Of a stretch of DNA of 64,000 nucleotides, positions 54,697 through 64,000 are shown one piece after another; position 1 is the stretch's first letter, and each line of letters begins with the position of its first letter. The notes under the pieces were generated by a model. It searched no databases and was not told where the DNA came from. It was given only the letters and a program-made list of their open reading frames with translations. Source of the stretch: Halocaridina rubra (Eukaryota > Arthropoda > Malacostraca > Decapoda > Atyidae); the NCBI GenBank assembly GCA_037179515.1, contig JAXCGZ010022667.1:124001-188000 (forward strand), given 5' to 3'. The position numbers and the translations under genes were made by a program.

Positions 54697-55746
54697 GAAG
54701 ACCAGATGCTGGGGAGACGACCGCTAGGCTACGTCACAGTGGAGAGACTATGGCAACGAAGTAATCAGCTTAAATGAGTCAGAGTGGTGAGCGACTGGGA
54801 ACGAAATATACTGGGGATAAGCATATAAGAAAACTTCAAAGCGAGGATCGAAAATAGACGCAAAAGTCTACGGAGTGAAACACGAAATTTCAACCCGGCA
54901 AAAATAAAATTCACATAATACATTTCAATGGCTAATAGAGAGATGAGTCTCAGCTCAAGTAAGGCATAATTTAAGAATTGTGATAGACAGAGGATCACCT
55001 GAGAGCTGGTGTATGGAGGAACAGACGAATACGGCATTGTAGAGAGTGTGCCGGTGGCAACAAAGGTGAATAATAAAGGTTGAAACATAGTGATAAATGA
55101 TAGAACATTGTTGTGAGTTGTGTTGAAGGTTTCAGCAGACCTAAAAACTAATTATTTCAACGGGGGGAGTGCTTACACCTAGAGGGAGAGTGAAAGACAG
55201 ATTGAAGAGCATTAAAGATATAAGCAACAGCTCATGAAGCCAAGTAATTAGCTGGATATGAGTAATGTTAAAGGTATAAGCAACGGTTCATGATGCCAAG
55301 TAATTAGCTGGATTTGAGTAATGTACAATAGCAGTAAGGAAATTGCCAGGTTATTACGGGATATATTTCAACAAAGGTGAATAATAAAGATGAACATACT
55401 TATTACTGATTGAACATTGTTGTGAGTTGTGTTGAAGGTTTCAGCAGACCTAAAAAATTAATTATTGCAATGGGGGGAGTGCTTACACCTAGAGGGAGAG
55501 TGAAGGACAAATTGAAGAGCATTAAAGGTATAAGCAACAGCTCATGAAGCCAAGTAATTAGCCAGATTTGAGTAATGTACAATAGCATTATGGATTAGGG
55601 TATTACGTAATTGATATATTGTAAAGGTTGATGCAGTTAGGAGATATTTATCTTAACAGTAGAATTGAGACAAATTAGTAGGGCTCATATTCATGTACTT
55701 GCAAAGTCTGTTCTAAATGCTATCGGTTACTTGGAGCATGACGTGT
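54697..55746 (+). other. BEL-2 leader, part after the Gypsy insertion
   Basis: Matches 29640-30690 of BEL-1 in reverse complement. Segments such as AGAGGGAGAGTGAA recur about 310 bp apart (55185 and 55491), and ATGAAGCCAAGTAATTAGC recurs. No sense coding frame. Confidence 0.7.
54765..55088 (-). CDS. Antisense ORF in BEL-2 leader (hypothetical)
   Basis: 107 codons antisense to BEL-2, starting MFQPLLFTFVATGTLSTMPY and continuing SVPPYTSSQVILCLSQFLNY and RLISLLAIEMYYVNF. It aligns with the 102-codon frame at 30304-30612 until the last ~15 residues, where an indel shifts one of them. Unknown product; hydrophobic stretches may be membrane-prone. Low confidence as a gene. Confidence 0.3.
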   Translation of the reverse strand: MFQPLLFTFVATGTLSTMPYSSVPPYTSSQVILCLSQFLNYALLELRLISLLAIEMYYVNFIFAGLKFRVSLRRLLRLFSILALKFSYMLIPSIFRSQSLTTLTHLS

Positions 55747-57893
55747 TGGCTACAGTAGTATGAATGGAGAAGGTTTTCCCTCCGCAACGTCAGAGCCGTG
55801 TTCAGGTGTCCCTCTGCAATACTACAGTGGTAAGTAAGCTATAGTGGCTAAATGGAGGAGGTTTCACTCCGCAACGTGGGAGCAGAGTTCAGGTGTCCCT
55901 CCGCAGTGCTACAGTGGTAAGTAAGATAGAGTGGTCTGAACGGAGGAGGTTGTCCCTCCGCAATGTGGGAGCGGAGTTCAGGTGTCCCTCCGCAGTGCTA
56001 CAGTGGTAAGTAAGTTACAGTGGTAGAAACGGGGAGGTTTTCCCTCCGCAACGTGGGAGCGGAGTTCTGGTGTCCCTCCGCAGTGATACAGTAGTGTGAA
56101 CAGAGGAGGTTTTCCCTCCGTAACGTGGGAGCGGAGTTCAGGTGTCCTTCCGCAGTGCTACAATGGAAAGTAAACTACGGTGGTAGACAGGGAGGAGGTT
56201 TTCCCTCCGCAACATGGGAGCGGAGTTCTGTTGTCCCTCCGCAGTGCTACAGAAGTGTGAACGGTGGAGGTTTTCCCTCCGCAATGTGGGAGCTGATTTC
56301 AGGTTTCCCTCCGCAGTGCTACAATGGCAAGTAAGCTATATGCTTTGAACGGAGGAGGTTTTCCCTCCGCAGCGTGGGAGCGGAGTTCAGGTGTCCCTCC
56401 GTAGTGCTACAGTGGTAAGTAAGCTACAGTGGTAGAAACGGAGGAGGTTTTCCCTCCGCAATGTGGGAAGTGGAGTTGTGGAATCCCTCCGCGCTGCTAC
56501 AGTGGTGTGAACGGAGGAGGTTTTCCCTCCGCAACGTGGGAGCGTAGATCTGGTGTCCCTCCGCAGTACTACAGTTGTGTGAACGGAGGAGGTTTTCCCT
56601 CCGCAACGTGGGAGCGGAGTTCAGGTGTCCCTCCATAGTGCTACAGTGGTAAGTAAGCTACAGTGGTAGAAACGGAGGAGGTTTTCCCTCTGCAACATGG
56701 GAAGTGGAGTTGTGGAATCCCTCCACGCTGCTACAGTGGTGTGAACGGAGAAGGTTTTCCCACCGCAACTTGGGAACGGAGTTCTGGTGTCCCTCCTCAG
56801 TGCTACAGTAGTGTGAACGGAGGAGGTTTTCCCTCCGCAACGTGGGAGCGTAGATTTGGTGTCCCTCCGCAGTACTACAGTTGTGTGAACGGAGGAGGTT
56901 TTCCCTCCGCAACGTGGGAGCGGAGTTCAGGTGTCCCTCCGTAGTGCTACAGTGGTAAGTAAGCTACAGTGGTAGAAACGGAGGAGATTTTCCCTCTGCA
57001 ACATGGGAAGTGGAGTTGTGGAATCCCTCCACGCTGCTACAGTGGTGTGAACGGAGGAGGTTTTCCCACCGCAACTTGGGAGCGGAGTTCTGGTGTCCCT
57101 CCTCAGTGCTACAGTAGTGTGAATGGAGGAGGTTTTCCCTCCGCAACGTGGGAGTGGAGTTCAGGTGTCCCTCCGCAGTGTTACAGTGGTAAGTAAGCTA
57201 CAGTGGTATGAACAGAGGAGGTTGTCCCTCCGCGACATGAGAGCGGAGTTAAGGTGTTCCTCTGCAATGTTACAGTGGTAAGAACGGAGAAGGTTTTCCC
57301 TCCGCAACATGGGAACCGGAGTTGAGATATCCCTCTGGAGTGTTACAGTGGTAAGTAAGCTACAGTGGTATGAAAGGAGGAGGTTGTCCCTCCGCAACAT
57401 GAGAGCGGAGTTAAGGTGTTTCTCCGCAATACTACAGTGATAAGTTTGCTACAGTGGTAAGAATGGAGGAGGTTTTCCCTCCACAATGTGGTAACCGGAG
57501 TTGAGATATTCCTACAGAATGCTACAGTGGTAAGTTAGCTACAGTGGTTAGTACGGAGGAGGTTTTCCCTCCACGAAAAGGGAAGCGGAGTTGAGGTATC
57601 TCTCCGCAGTGCTACAGTGGTATGAACATAGGAGGTTTTCCTTTTGTAATGTGGGAAGTGGAGTGGAGGTATCACTCTGGAATGCTACAGTGGTAAGTTA
57701 GCTACAGTCCATATGACATGCTGCAGTGGTAAGTTAGCTACAGTGGTATGAACGGAGGAGGTTTTCCCTCCGCAATGTGGGAATCGGAGTTGGGATATCC
57801 CACCGCAGTGCTACAGTGGTGTGAACGTAGGAGGTTTTTCCATCCACAATATAGGAAGAGAAGTTGAGGTATCCCTCTGCAGTGCAGGACCTG
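55747..57893. repeat. BEL-2 leader minisatellite
   Basis: About 2.1 kb of units such as GGAGGTTTTCCCTCCGCAAC, GTGGGAGCGGAGTTCAGGTG and TCCCTCCGCAGTGCTACAGT, some followed by GGTAAGTAAGCTACAGTGG. Higher-order structure is visible: a variant block starting GGTAGAAACGGAGGAG recurs at 234- and 306-bp spacing (near 56429, 56663, 56969). About 600 bp longer than the array in BEL-1. Confidence 0.92.
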
Positions 57894-58018
57894 TTGACTA
57901 ACCAAAGCAGAGTTGAAATTACCCTTCCTTAATGGTAAAAGCGGAGTTAAGGTTATCCATCCGCAGAGTCAGCTTGGTCCGACTGAGGAAAGAGGCAGAA
58001 CACTTACCCGAATAAGAA

Positions 58019-59303
58019 ATGGAGGCAAACGATAAGAATAGGAAATTGAATATAGAAAAGGGAAGCCCTAGGATGTGGACGACAACTGAAGGCGAGAAGC
58101 AAGATGCCAAGATAATTACAAGAACAGATATAGACACACGTGAATGAACGGCATGGAGACCTGACAGGCGAAGCACAGGAGCCGATGAAGAAGCTACCGA
58201 CAGCAACAGAGGAAGTCCTGATGATCAGTGTCTTGGGGTCCACCAAGGAATCCATCAGAGGCATAGCTGAACAGCTAATACAGGAGCAGTGGAACAATGA
58301 TGAATGGCTGCTAAGGAAGGAGTGGGTGCACAGAATACAACTGGTGGAAGAAGGCCCAAGGAGAACAAGGAGTGATACGAGCACGAGCAAAAGGGGAAAG
58401 GCAGACAGTGAAGGGAACCACGAGGGCGAGGATCAACAGGGCAAGAAAGAGCAAGAGGGAGAGAAGCAACAAACGGATGCGGAAGCCAGAAGAAACGCTA
58501 TTCCGGTCCACTCATGGCTAGTGGAATCCATAGGAGCTACACAATTGCGAGCAGATCCAGTGATGAACAGACAAGGGAATGCTCTTCGGCTCAAGGGACT
58601 GCAGGTGCAGTTGATGGAAGTGTGAGAAGGACTGATACGGGAGGCAAGAAATGATTGCGACACTGAAATCAAACTGATCAAGGATGCCAGGGGTCAATTG
58701 CCTGTGAAAATGCCATGTGAGTTTGGAATGATGTCCTAAATGAAAGAGAATAACACAGGAAGGCCCTGTGGAGCAACAGATCTCATAAGGTACATCGCAG
58801 AGCAGATGAGCAATATCTGAACATGGGATGTGCTGGCAAGCATTGACATTGGTTGTGAATCTCCAAGGGAAACCAGAGGCAATTGAGATGGACCAGAGTG
58901 TGAAAAAGCAAAGGAAATGAAGACAGGGTCTGAACTATGCCAATTGTGCCATGATAGACATTTGCTCAAGGCCTGCCGGAGCTTCGCAAAGCTAGGGAGT
59001 AAGGAGCACCTGGGGGTGGCTGCAAAGTTTCGGGTATGCTTCGGGCGCCTAAAGAAGAACACAGAGTTGCCAAGTGCCAAGGAAGGAAGCCATGTGAAGT
59101 ACATGAGAGTGAATCACATGCGACGATCCTGCACACGGATTATGACAGTAGGTCGACAGGTAGGACTAGTGAACGAGACAACCGAAGGAACCAGCGACCA
59201 TCAAGCCGAAAAGGTGACATATGGTGTAAACGAGAACAAAAAGGCCATGGTCAAGAGAGACCATGACGGTCAGAACAAAGAGGTGACATGCATCAGAAGA
59301 TAA
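58019..59303 (+). pseudogene. BEL-2 Gag and Cys/His region (broken)
   Basis: From ATGGAGGCAAACGATAAG at about 58025 the Gag text parallels BEL-1. Frame 58140-58625 holds MKKLPTATEEVLMISVLGST and the charged TRSDTSTSKRGKADSEGNHE. Frame 58917-59303 holds LCQLCHDRHLLKACRSFAKL and VCFGRLKK, a damaged Cys/His region (GRL where BEL-1 has GCL). Stops and shifts separate the frames. Confidence 0.75.
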
Positions 59304-59339
59304 GCTCAGAGCCACTAACTATGCCGGACGGTCCAGAGA

Positions 59340-60590
59340 ATGACATCAGAAAAGGGGGGCAGTTGCCTTGCCTGTAGTGGAGGTGTATATCAGGATGGGG
59401 AACACTTCGCGTCGAGGACAGCTATAGGCTGGACAGTACAGGACGCCTTGCTGTCCAGGGACACAACAGAAACGTCAACGAGCCTCACTGCCATAGCCGA
59501 GCTGCCAAGATCAACAAGGGGCAATGAGTCTTTGGAGGAACGAGTACAACGGTTCTGGGAGCTGGATGAGCCCACAGCAAAGGAGGTTCAGGAGAGAGAG
59601 GGGCTGTTGCTGTTGGAACAGTATGTCTTGAGCCTGTGGGACAGCCGTGTAAAAAGGAGCGGAAATCATTACATGCTGCCGATCTCATTCAAGCAGTCAT
59701 CGTTGCCTCAGGTCAGCAATTGGAGATCGGCTCGTCACAGATTGGATTCACTAAAGAACAGGCTCAGGAAGGATAGGGTGTTGGGAAACGCCTACAAGGT
59801 GGAATTTCAAAAACTCTTGACTGCGGGGTACATGGAACAAGTGCCAGATCAAGACCAACTCGGTGGGCAGCGGATCTGGTGCCTACCTCATCGTCCGGTA
59901 TTGAACTCCAGCAAACCAGGGAAGGTGCGCATTGTTTTTGACTGCGCTGCGACTCATCAAGGCGTGTCTTTGGACTCACAAGTACTACAAGGGCTAGACT
60001 TCAACAGTTAGCTCATGGGATTCTTCTTCAGTTTTGACAGGGCATAGTGGCAGTGATAGCAGACATAGAGGCCATGTTCTATCAGGTGAAAGCAGCGGAG
60101 AACGAAAGGGATGCCTTACGCTTCTAATGGAGGAAGGACGATCGAGAACAAACTCCCATCAAAGCGTTCTGGATGACAGTACATGTGTTTGGGAGTGTGT
60201 GGTGTCTGGCCTGTGCGGCTTACGCCCTACGTCAAATGTTTAGAGAGTATGGAAGGTCCTACGATGAGGCGGTGAGGGACACCTCTAAGAATTTCTTTGT
60301 CGACGACCTTATGCATACCGTGGACGACGCGAATCAGGTAGCAGCCATAGCCACATAGTTGACAAACCTAATGAGTAAAGGAGGATTTCACCTTATGAAA
60401 TGGTCGAGCAACATGCCAGGCATGCTGAAAGGTATACAGAAAAAGGAGCTTCGTGAGCGCAGGACAAGGTCTAAAATAGTAACTGCTACACAACCAGAAG
60501 GAAGGGCACTGGAGCGATATGGGACCAAGTAAAGGACGAGTTTGCGGTACGAGTAGAGCTAAAAGATTGCGCATTCACTAGACGAAGCAT
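59340..60590 (+). pseudogene. BEL-2 protease/RT junction and reverse transcriptase (broken)
   Basis: Frame 59340-60011 reads across FASRTAIGWTVQDALL, ESLEERVQRFWELDEP, LPISFKQSSLPQVSNWRSAR, the RT entry LNSSKPGKVRIVFDCAATHQ and GVSLDSQVLQG. This frame spans the site where the solo LTR interrupts BEL-1. Frame 60173-60358 contains NFFVDDLMHTVDDANQ, the catalytic pair. The RT middle (60012-60170) has several stops. Confidence 0.83.
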
Positions 60591-60591
60591 A

Positions 60592-61235
60592 TTGACAACT
60601 TTCAGTGTCGTCTATGACCCTCTCGGAATACTGGTGCCTTTTGTAGTCCGCGCCAAGATCATCTTCCAGGAAGAGTGCCGGACTGGTAAGGGATGGAACA
60701 AACCTGTCAGCAAGCAAGGTCAGCGGGATTGGAAGGAATGGATGCACACTTTCCAACAGTTCAGGGGGTTTGCAATACCAGACAATATTGCTACAGGGCT
60801 ATGGGTGAACTTAAGCGAGTGAAATTACACACCTTCACTAACGCGTCCCATTTGGCTTATGGCACCGCGAGCTACCTGCACTCCAGTGTCACTGAGGACA
60901 GGGTAAGCGTGTCCTTTGTTCTCGGTAGACACCTTTCTCCCATTTCAAGGGAAAGAGTATACCTAGGTTGGAGCTGTATGCTGCCAAGCTAGCCGCCGAA
61001 GTAACAGCCATCATCGCCAATGAGCTAGTGGTCAAGATTGTCGATTTCGTATATCGGATGGACAACATGCTCGTACTGCAGCACATCTGCAATCCTAGCA
61101 GGCGTTTCAAGGCCTACGTCGCTAACAAAGCAGGAGCAATACAGAGTCTGGCACCGATCCAACAATGGCATCATGTGCACTTGGCACATAACCCAGCAGA
61201 CGACATATAGCAGGGCCTTTCGAGCCAAGTCATGA
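60592..61235 (+). pseudogene. BEL-2 RNase H region (broken)
   Basis: Frames 60592-60822 (VVYDPLGILVPFVVRAKIIF), 60693-60992 (KLHTFTNASHLAYGTASYLH, VLGRHLSPISRERVYL) and 60968-61210 (MELYAAKLAAEVTAIIANEL, VLQHICNPSRRFKAYVANKA, HLAHNPADDI) cover the RT connection and RNase H. Two frameshifts. TNAS again replaces TDAS. Confidence 0.82.
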
Positions 61236-61558
61236 TGGTGAGGAGCAGGTGAACAAATGGGCTGGACTTCCTAGGCTATCCCAGGAAGTCTTGACCTCGG
61301 GAAAACAATCTACCGACAGGAGACACTAAAGATATGGAGCTGCAATCGCCCTTATTGCTAACGGTGTTGGTAGCAGAGACTCCACCTTCAGCATGTCAAC
61401 AACTCTGGATTGCTCATCGGGTACAGGTCAGGACGCACGAGGGGATACTGATGCGAGCACCAATTCATCTCTGCTTACTGGAGTGAGTGCATGTTCCAAA
61501 GATGTAATACGCCCATGTGGGCTTGGTTTCGGCAGCTGCTACTGCTCGACGGGGGGAG
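61236..61558 (+). other. BEL-2 tail between RNase H and 3' LTR: no integrase
   Basis: About 320 bases, matching 22321-22650 of BEL-1. It ends in the polypurine tract CGACGGGGGGAG just before TGTTACT. No room for an integrase. Confidence 0.72.
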
Positions 61559-62066
61559 TGTTACTGCCATCCATGGCGGTGGGGGGGGAGAGAGAGAGAG
61601 AGAGAGAGAAAGAGCAGCAACATATGTATATATATGTATATACAGAGAGAGAGAGAGAGAGGCGCCACGGAGTGTCAGGATAGACACTACGGGCCTTTGT
61701 TCTAGCTTAGTAAGCATAACTGATACACTGACACACTATATGAGAGAAGAGGCAGACAAAGACTGACTGGATTCGAGAGATGTGATATTCAGAGGATTCA
61801 CTTAGGGCCTCAATTACGTAAGTTATGAGAAGCTAACTGCATTAACCTGTAAGAATTGAAATGTGGCATAAAATGATAAACAGAGAGTAATGATAATGAC
61901 ATTACCTAAATACACTTGTGTAATGTAGATTTGTATAATGTATTCAATGATTAATAGTTGTTGTTTTATGGCTTCTAGGCAAACCGTACCTATAAAGACG
62001 AGTCTGCGATATGGCCCTTTCCTTTATCACCTACTAATAAACTTGACTACCTTAAAGGAGTCAATA
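61559..62066 (+). repeat. BEL-2 3' LTR
   Basis: TGTTACTGCCATCCATGGCG at the start; GA runs near 61589-61612 and 61645-61660; AAAGGAGTCAATA at the end, then LINE sequence. Near match to 43690-44196 apart from microsatellite lengths. Confidence 0.88.
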
Positions 62067-63331
62067 CTGCCCTTACTTTGCTATTTATATGCATTTCTGG
62101 AGACATATCTTCCATTATGTTTGCTCCTAGATCTCTCATTCTCTGTCTCTTGATGTTGTACTCCAGCCACCGAGTAGTCAAGCTTGGGACTTCTTGCACT
62201 TGTACCCATTTTCATAACCTTACATTTTGAAGTATTGACTTTCATTAGCCACTTTTCTGACCACTCATGCAGACTATTTAGATCATCCTGAAGTTCTCTA
62301 CAGTTGTTCTCTTTTCTTACTTTCTTCACAATCTTTGCATCATCTGCAAACATATTCATGAATGAATTTACAGACACTGGTAGGTCATTTACATATACAA
62401 GGAACAAAAGTGCCCCTAAAACTGTATCCTGTGGAACTTCACTAATAAATTTTCTCCATTCAGACACTGAATGTCTTACCCTAACCCTCTGTTCCCTTCC
62501 TTCTAAGTAAACATTATCCATTACAAGACATTTCCACCTATTCTAGCCATTACTTGCAGCTTTCTAATAAGTCTCCCATGTGGGACAGTGTCGAATACTT
62601 TCTGGAAGTCTAGGAATATGCAATATGCCCAGCCTTCTCTTCCCTATTAGATTCGGCTTACCTCATCATTAAATTCTAATAAGTTTGTTACTGTTGATCT
62701 AGCTTCTCTGAAGCCATGTTGTATCACTAACAAAAAGTTGAAGGATTCCAACTGAAGAGAGATATGTTTCCTTATTAGTTTTTCCATAAGTTTGCAAACT
62801 ATGCTGGTCAAGGAAACTGGTCTATAGTTTAGAGCCATATCCCCCCTTCACCTTTTGAAGATAGGTATCACGTTTGCTTATTTCCAGCATCATGGAATCT
62901 CCCCTGACTCCAGTGACTTTTAAATATGATACTTAGTGCCACTGATACTGAGTTTGTGCATTTCTTAAGTACATGAGGGGGTATATCATCAGGACCTGTA
63001 GCTTTATGGACATCTAACTCCATCAACGCTTTGGATACCTCTGTGGTTGAAAGGTTAATGTTCTCTAATACTGGCTCGTGAGCTTCTAGCTCTGCAATCT
63101 GAAGGAGTGGAGAATTTTCTACTGTAAATACTATCTGAAACTCCTTGTTCAATTCTTTGCAGATCTCTTCATCCGTCTCAGTGATGCTTCCATCCGCTCT
63201 CTTAAGCCTTTAAACCTGTTCTTTTACCTTCAGTTTTCCTCTGATAGAGATATGGAAAAGCTTGGGATTTTCTTTAGCCTTCTTGGTGATGTCCTTTCAT
63301 AGTCTCTCTCTGCATCTCTTCATTTACTTAG
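62067..63331 (-). pseudogene. LINE G/H ORF2 reverse transcriptase (broken)
   Basis: Frames 62081-62521 (FADDAKIVKKVRKENNCREL, YLEGREQRVRVRHSVSEW), 62647-62838 (MALNYRPVSLTSIVCKLMEK, FREARSTVTNLLEF) and 62868-63152 (MELDVHKATGPDDIPPHVLK) carry RT blocks with FADD present. The GVPQG box reads EVPQD, and several indels break the frame. It is cut at 63331 by the 3' tail of copy I. Confidence 0.83.
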
Positions 63332-64000
63332 TGATTACCAAACTGATTGCCTAATTGTGTTTACGGGAAAGTGCCCAAAGCTCGTATTTTCCCGTCTCCT
63401 GATCGGTTCCATTTCATACTTATTGATACTTATCATACCTGTCCTTAAAACTATGGATTGAGATAGCATTAATTACCTCCTCGCTTAGCCAATTCCAATT
63501 ATCAACTACTCTTACACTGAAAAAGTATTTCCTTACATCCTGCAAAGAAGCTTCTTACGAAGCTTCAAACTATGACCTCTAGTTCTAGAGCCAGCCATAT
63601 CAAAATATCCATCTCTATTCACTCTATCATAACCATGAAGGAATTAAAAGACTGTCACCATATCCCCCCTCACTCTTCTAGCTTCGAGTGATGGTAAGTC
63701 TAATTCCTTCAGTCTCTCATCATAACTGAGATTACTTATTTCTGGCACCAGTTTCGTGGCATGTCTTTGAACTTTTTCAAGCTTAGCTATGTGCTTTTTC
63801 AAGTGCGGATTCCAAAAGGGGGCTGCATATTCGAGTTTTGGCCTCACATAGGTTATAAATATTTCTGAACATTTCCTTGTCCATGTGCCTGAAGGCTACC
63901 CTTACATTTGATAAGAAGGCTTATGCTGCCCTTACTATGCCATTTATATGTATTTCTGGAGACAAATCTGCCAGTATGTTTACTTCCAGATCTCATTTAC
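63332..64000 (-). mobile_element. CR1-like LINE copy I (3' end; continues past window)
   Basis: It begins with the tail TGATTACCAAACTGATTGCC TAATTGTG, then the 3' UTR and the ORF2 C-terminus (63644-63847: PKLEYAAPFWNPHLKKHIAK, KVQRHATKLVPEI). An indel near 63640 shifts the last segment. ORF2 continues to the window edge with AFLSNVR-type sequence. Opposite end not seen. Confidence 0.83.

Larger units (their letters stand above)
43690..62066 (+). mobile_element. BEL-2: BEL/Pao element on plus strand, hosting Gypsy copy 2
   Basis: LTRs are 43690-44196 (5') and 61559-62066 (3'), each about 507 bp, starting TGTTAC and ending GTCAATA. Flanks are CTGCT (43685-43689) and CTGCC (62067-62071), a 4-of-5 target duplication. 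The leader is split by Gypsy copy 2 (44225-54691). After it come the rest of the leader, a minisatellite, Gag, Cys/His region, RT, RNase H and a very short tail with no integrase. Without the Gypsy insert the element is about 7.9 kb. All coding parts are broken. Confidence 0.88.
43090..63331 (-). mobile_element. CR1-like LINE copy G/H, split by BEL-2
   Basis: The 3' tail and last part of ORF2 are at 43090-43689. BEL-2 (43690-62066) interrupts it at the AAYA-coding block, and the same LINE resumes at 62067 (CTGCCCTTACTTTGC) through reverse transcriptase to 63331, where copy I starts. The rest lies beyond the window or is truncated. Confidence 0.85.

Noticed and set aside
56424..57400. Open frames with repeated GGGFPSATWERSSGVPPQ-like peptide
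   Set aside because: Open on both strands because repeat units are multiples of three; no start context, and unit lengths vary, so a repetitive protein is unlikely.

Overview
The window looks like intergenic DNA from a large, repeat-rich animal genome. I think an arthropod is likely and a decapod crustacean plausible, judging from the CR1-like LINE, BEL/Pao, Ty3/Gypsy and Ty1/Copia mix, the long CT/GA and ATT microsatellites and the depth of nesting. That taxonomic call is inference. I found no host protein-coding gene, rRNA gene or free-standing tRNA gene. Almost every base belongs to a transposable element, and most elements sit inside older ones.

The framework is a series of CR1-like LINE copies, nearly all on the minus strand and joined head to tail: A 11461-11949, B 11950-17441, C 17442-17797, D 17798-21142, E/F 21143-42995, G/H 43090-63331 and I 63332-64000, plus a fragment (L0) at 1-329. 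The element has an ORF1 (coiled coil, RRM-like region, C-terminal region) and an ORF2 (AP-like endonuclease, then FADD-type reverse transcriptase). Copy D is best preserved, with one visible frameshift in ORF2.

Three long-LTR Gypsy loci and one Gypsy end copy of the same family punctuate this. Copy 1 (330-11135) is decayed and carries a tRNA-derived SINE and a 945-bp solo-LTR-like insert. Copy 2 (44225-54691) is complete, with 1.9-kb LTRs, a 5-bp ATGAT target duplication, a tRNA-Lys primer site and one uninterrupted 1371-codon ORF. Two solo LTRs lie at 24176-26283 (GCAAC duplication) and 38355-40331 (ACCTA duplication). The pol order is protease, integrase, reverse transcriptase, RNase H: Gypsy-type domains in a Copia-like order, as in Gmr1-like elements.

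Two BEL/Pao copies are inserted at practically the same nucleotide of two different LINE copies but in opposite orientations: BEL-1 21739-31315 (minus) and BEL-2 43690-62066 (plus). Both carry a 1.5-2.1 kb leader minisatellite, GA/CT microsatellites in the LTRs, an antisense ORF of about 100 codons in the leader, and lack an integrase region. A Copia element (32814-37203, GTCAA duplication, initiator-tRNA-Met half-primer site, gag start codon inside the LTR) has lost its reverse transcriptase core. A Tigger/pogo-like fragment (37240-38354) hosts one of the solo LTRs.

Relative order of events read from nesting: LINE array first; then the BEL copies, Copia and Tigger into LINEs; then Gypsy copies into the BELs and Tigger. 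Copy 2 of Gypsy, with near-identical LTRs and an intact ORF, is the youngest full-length insertion seen.
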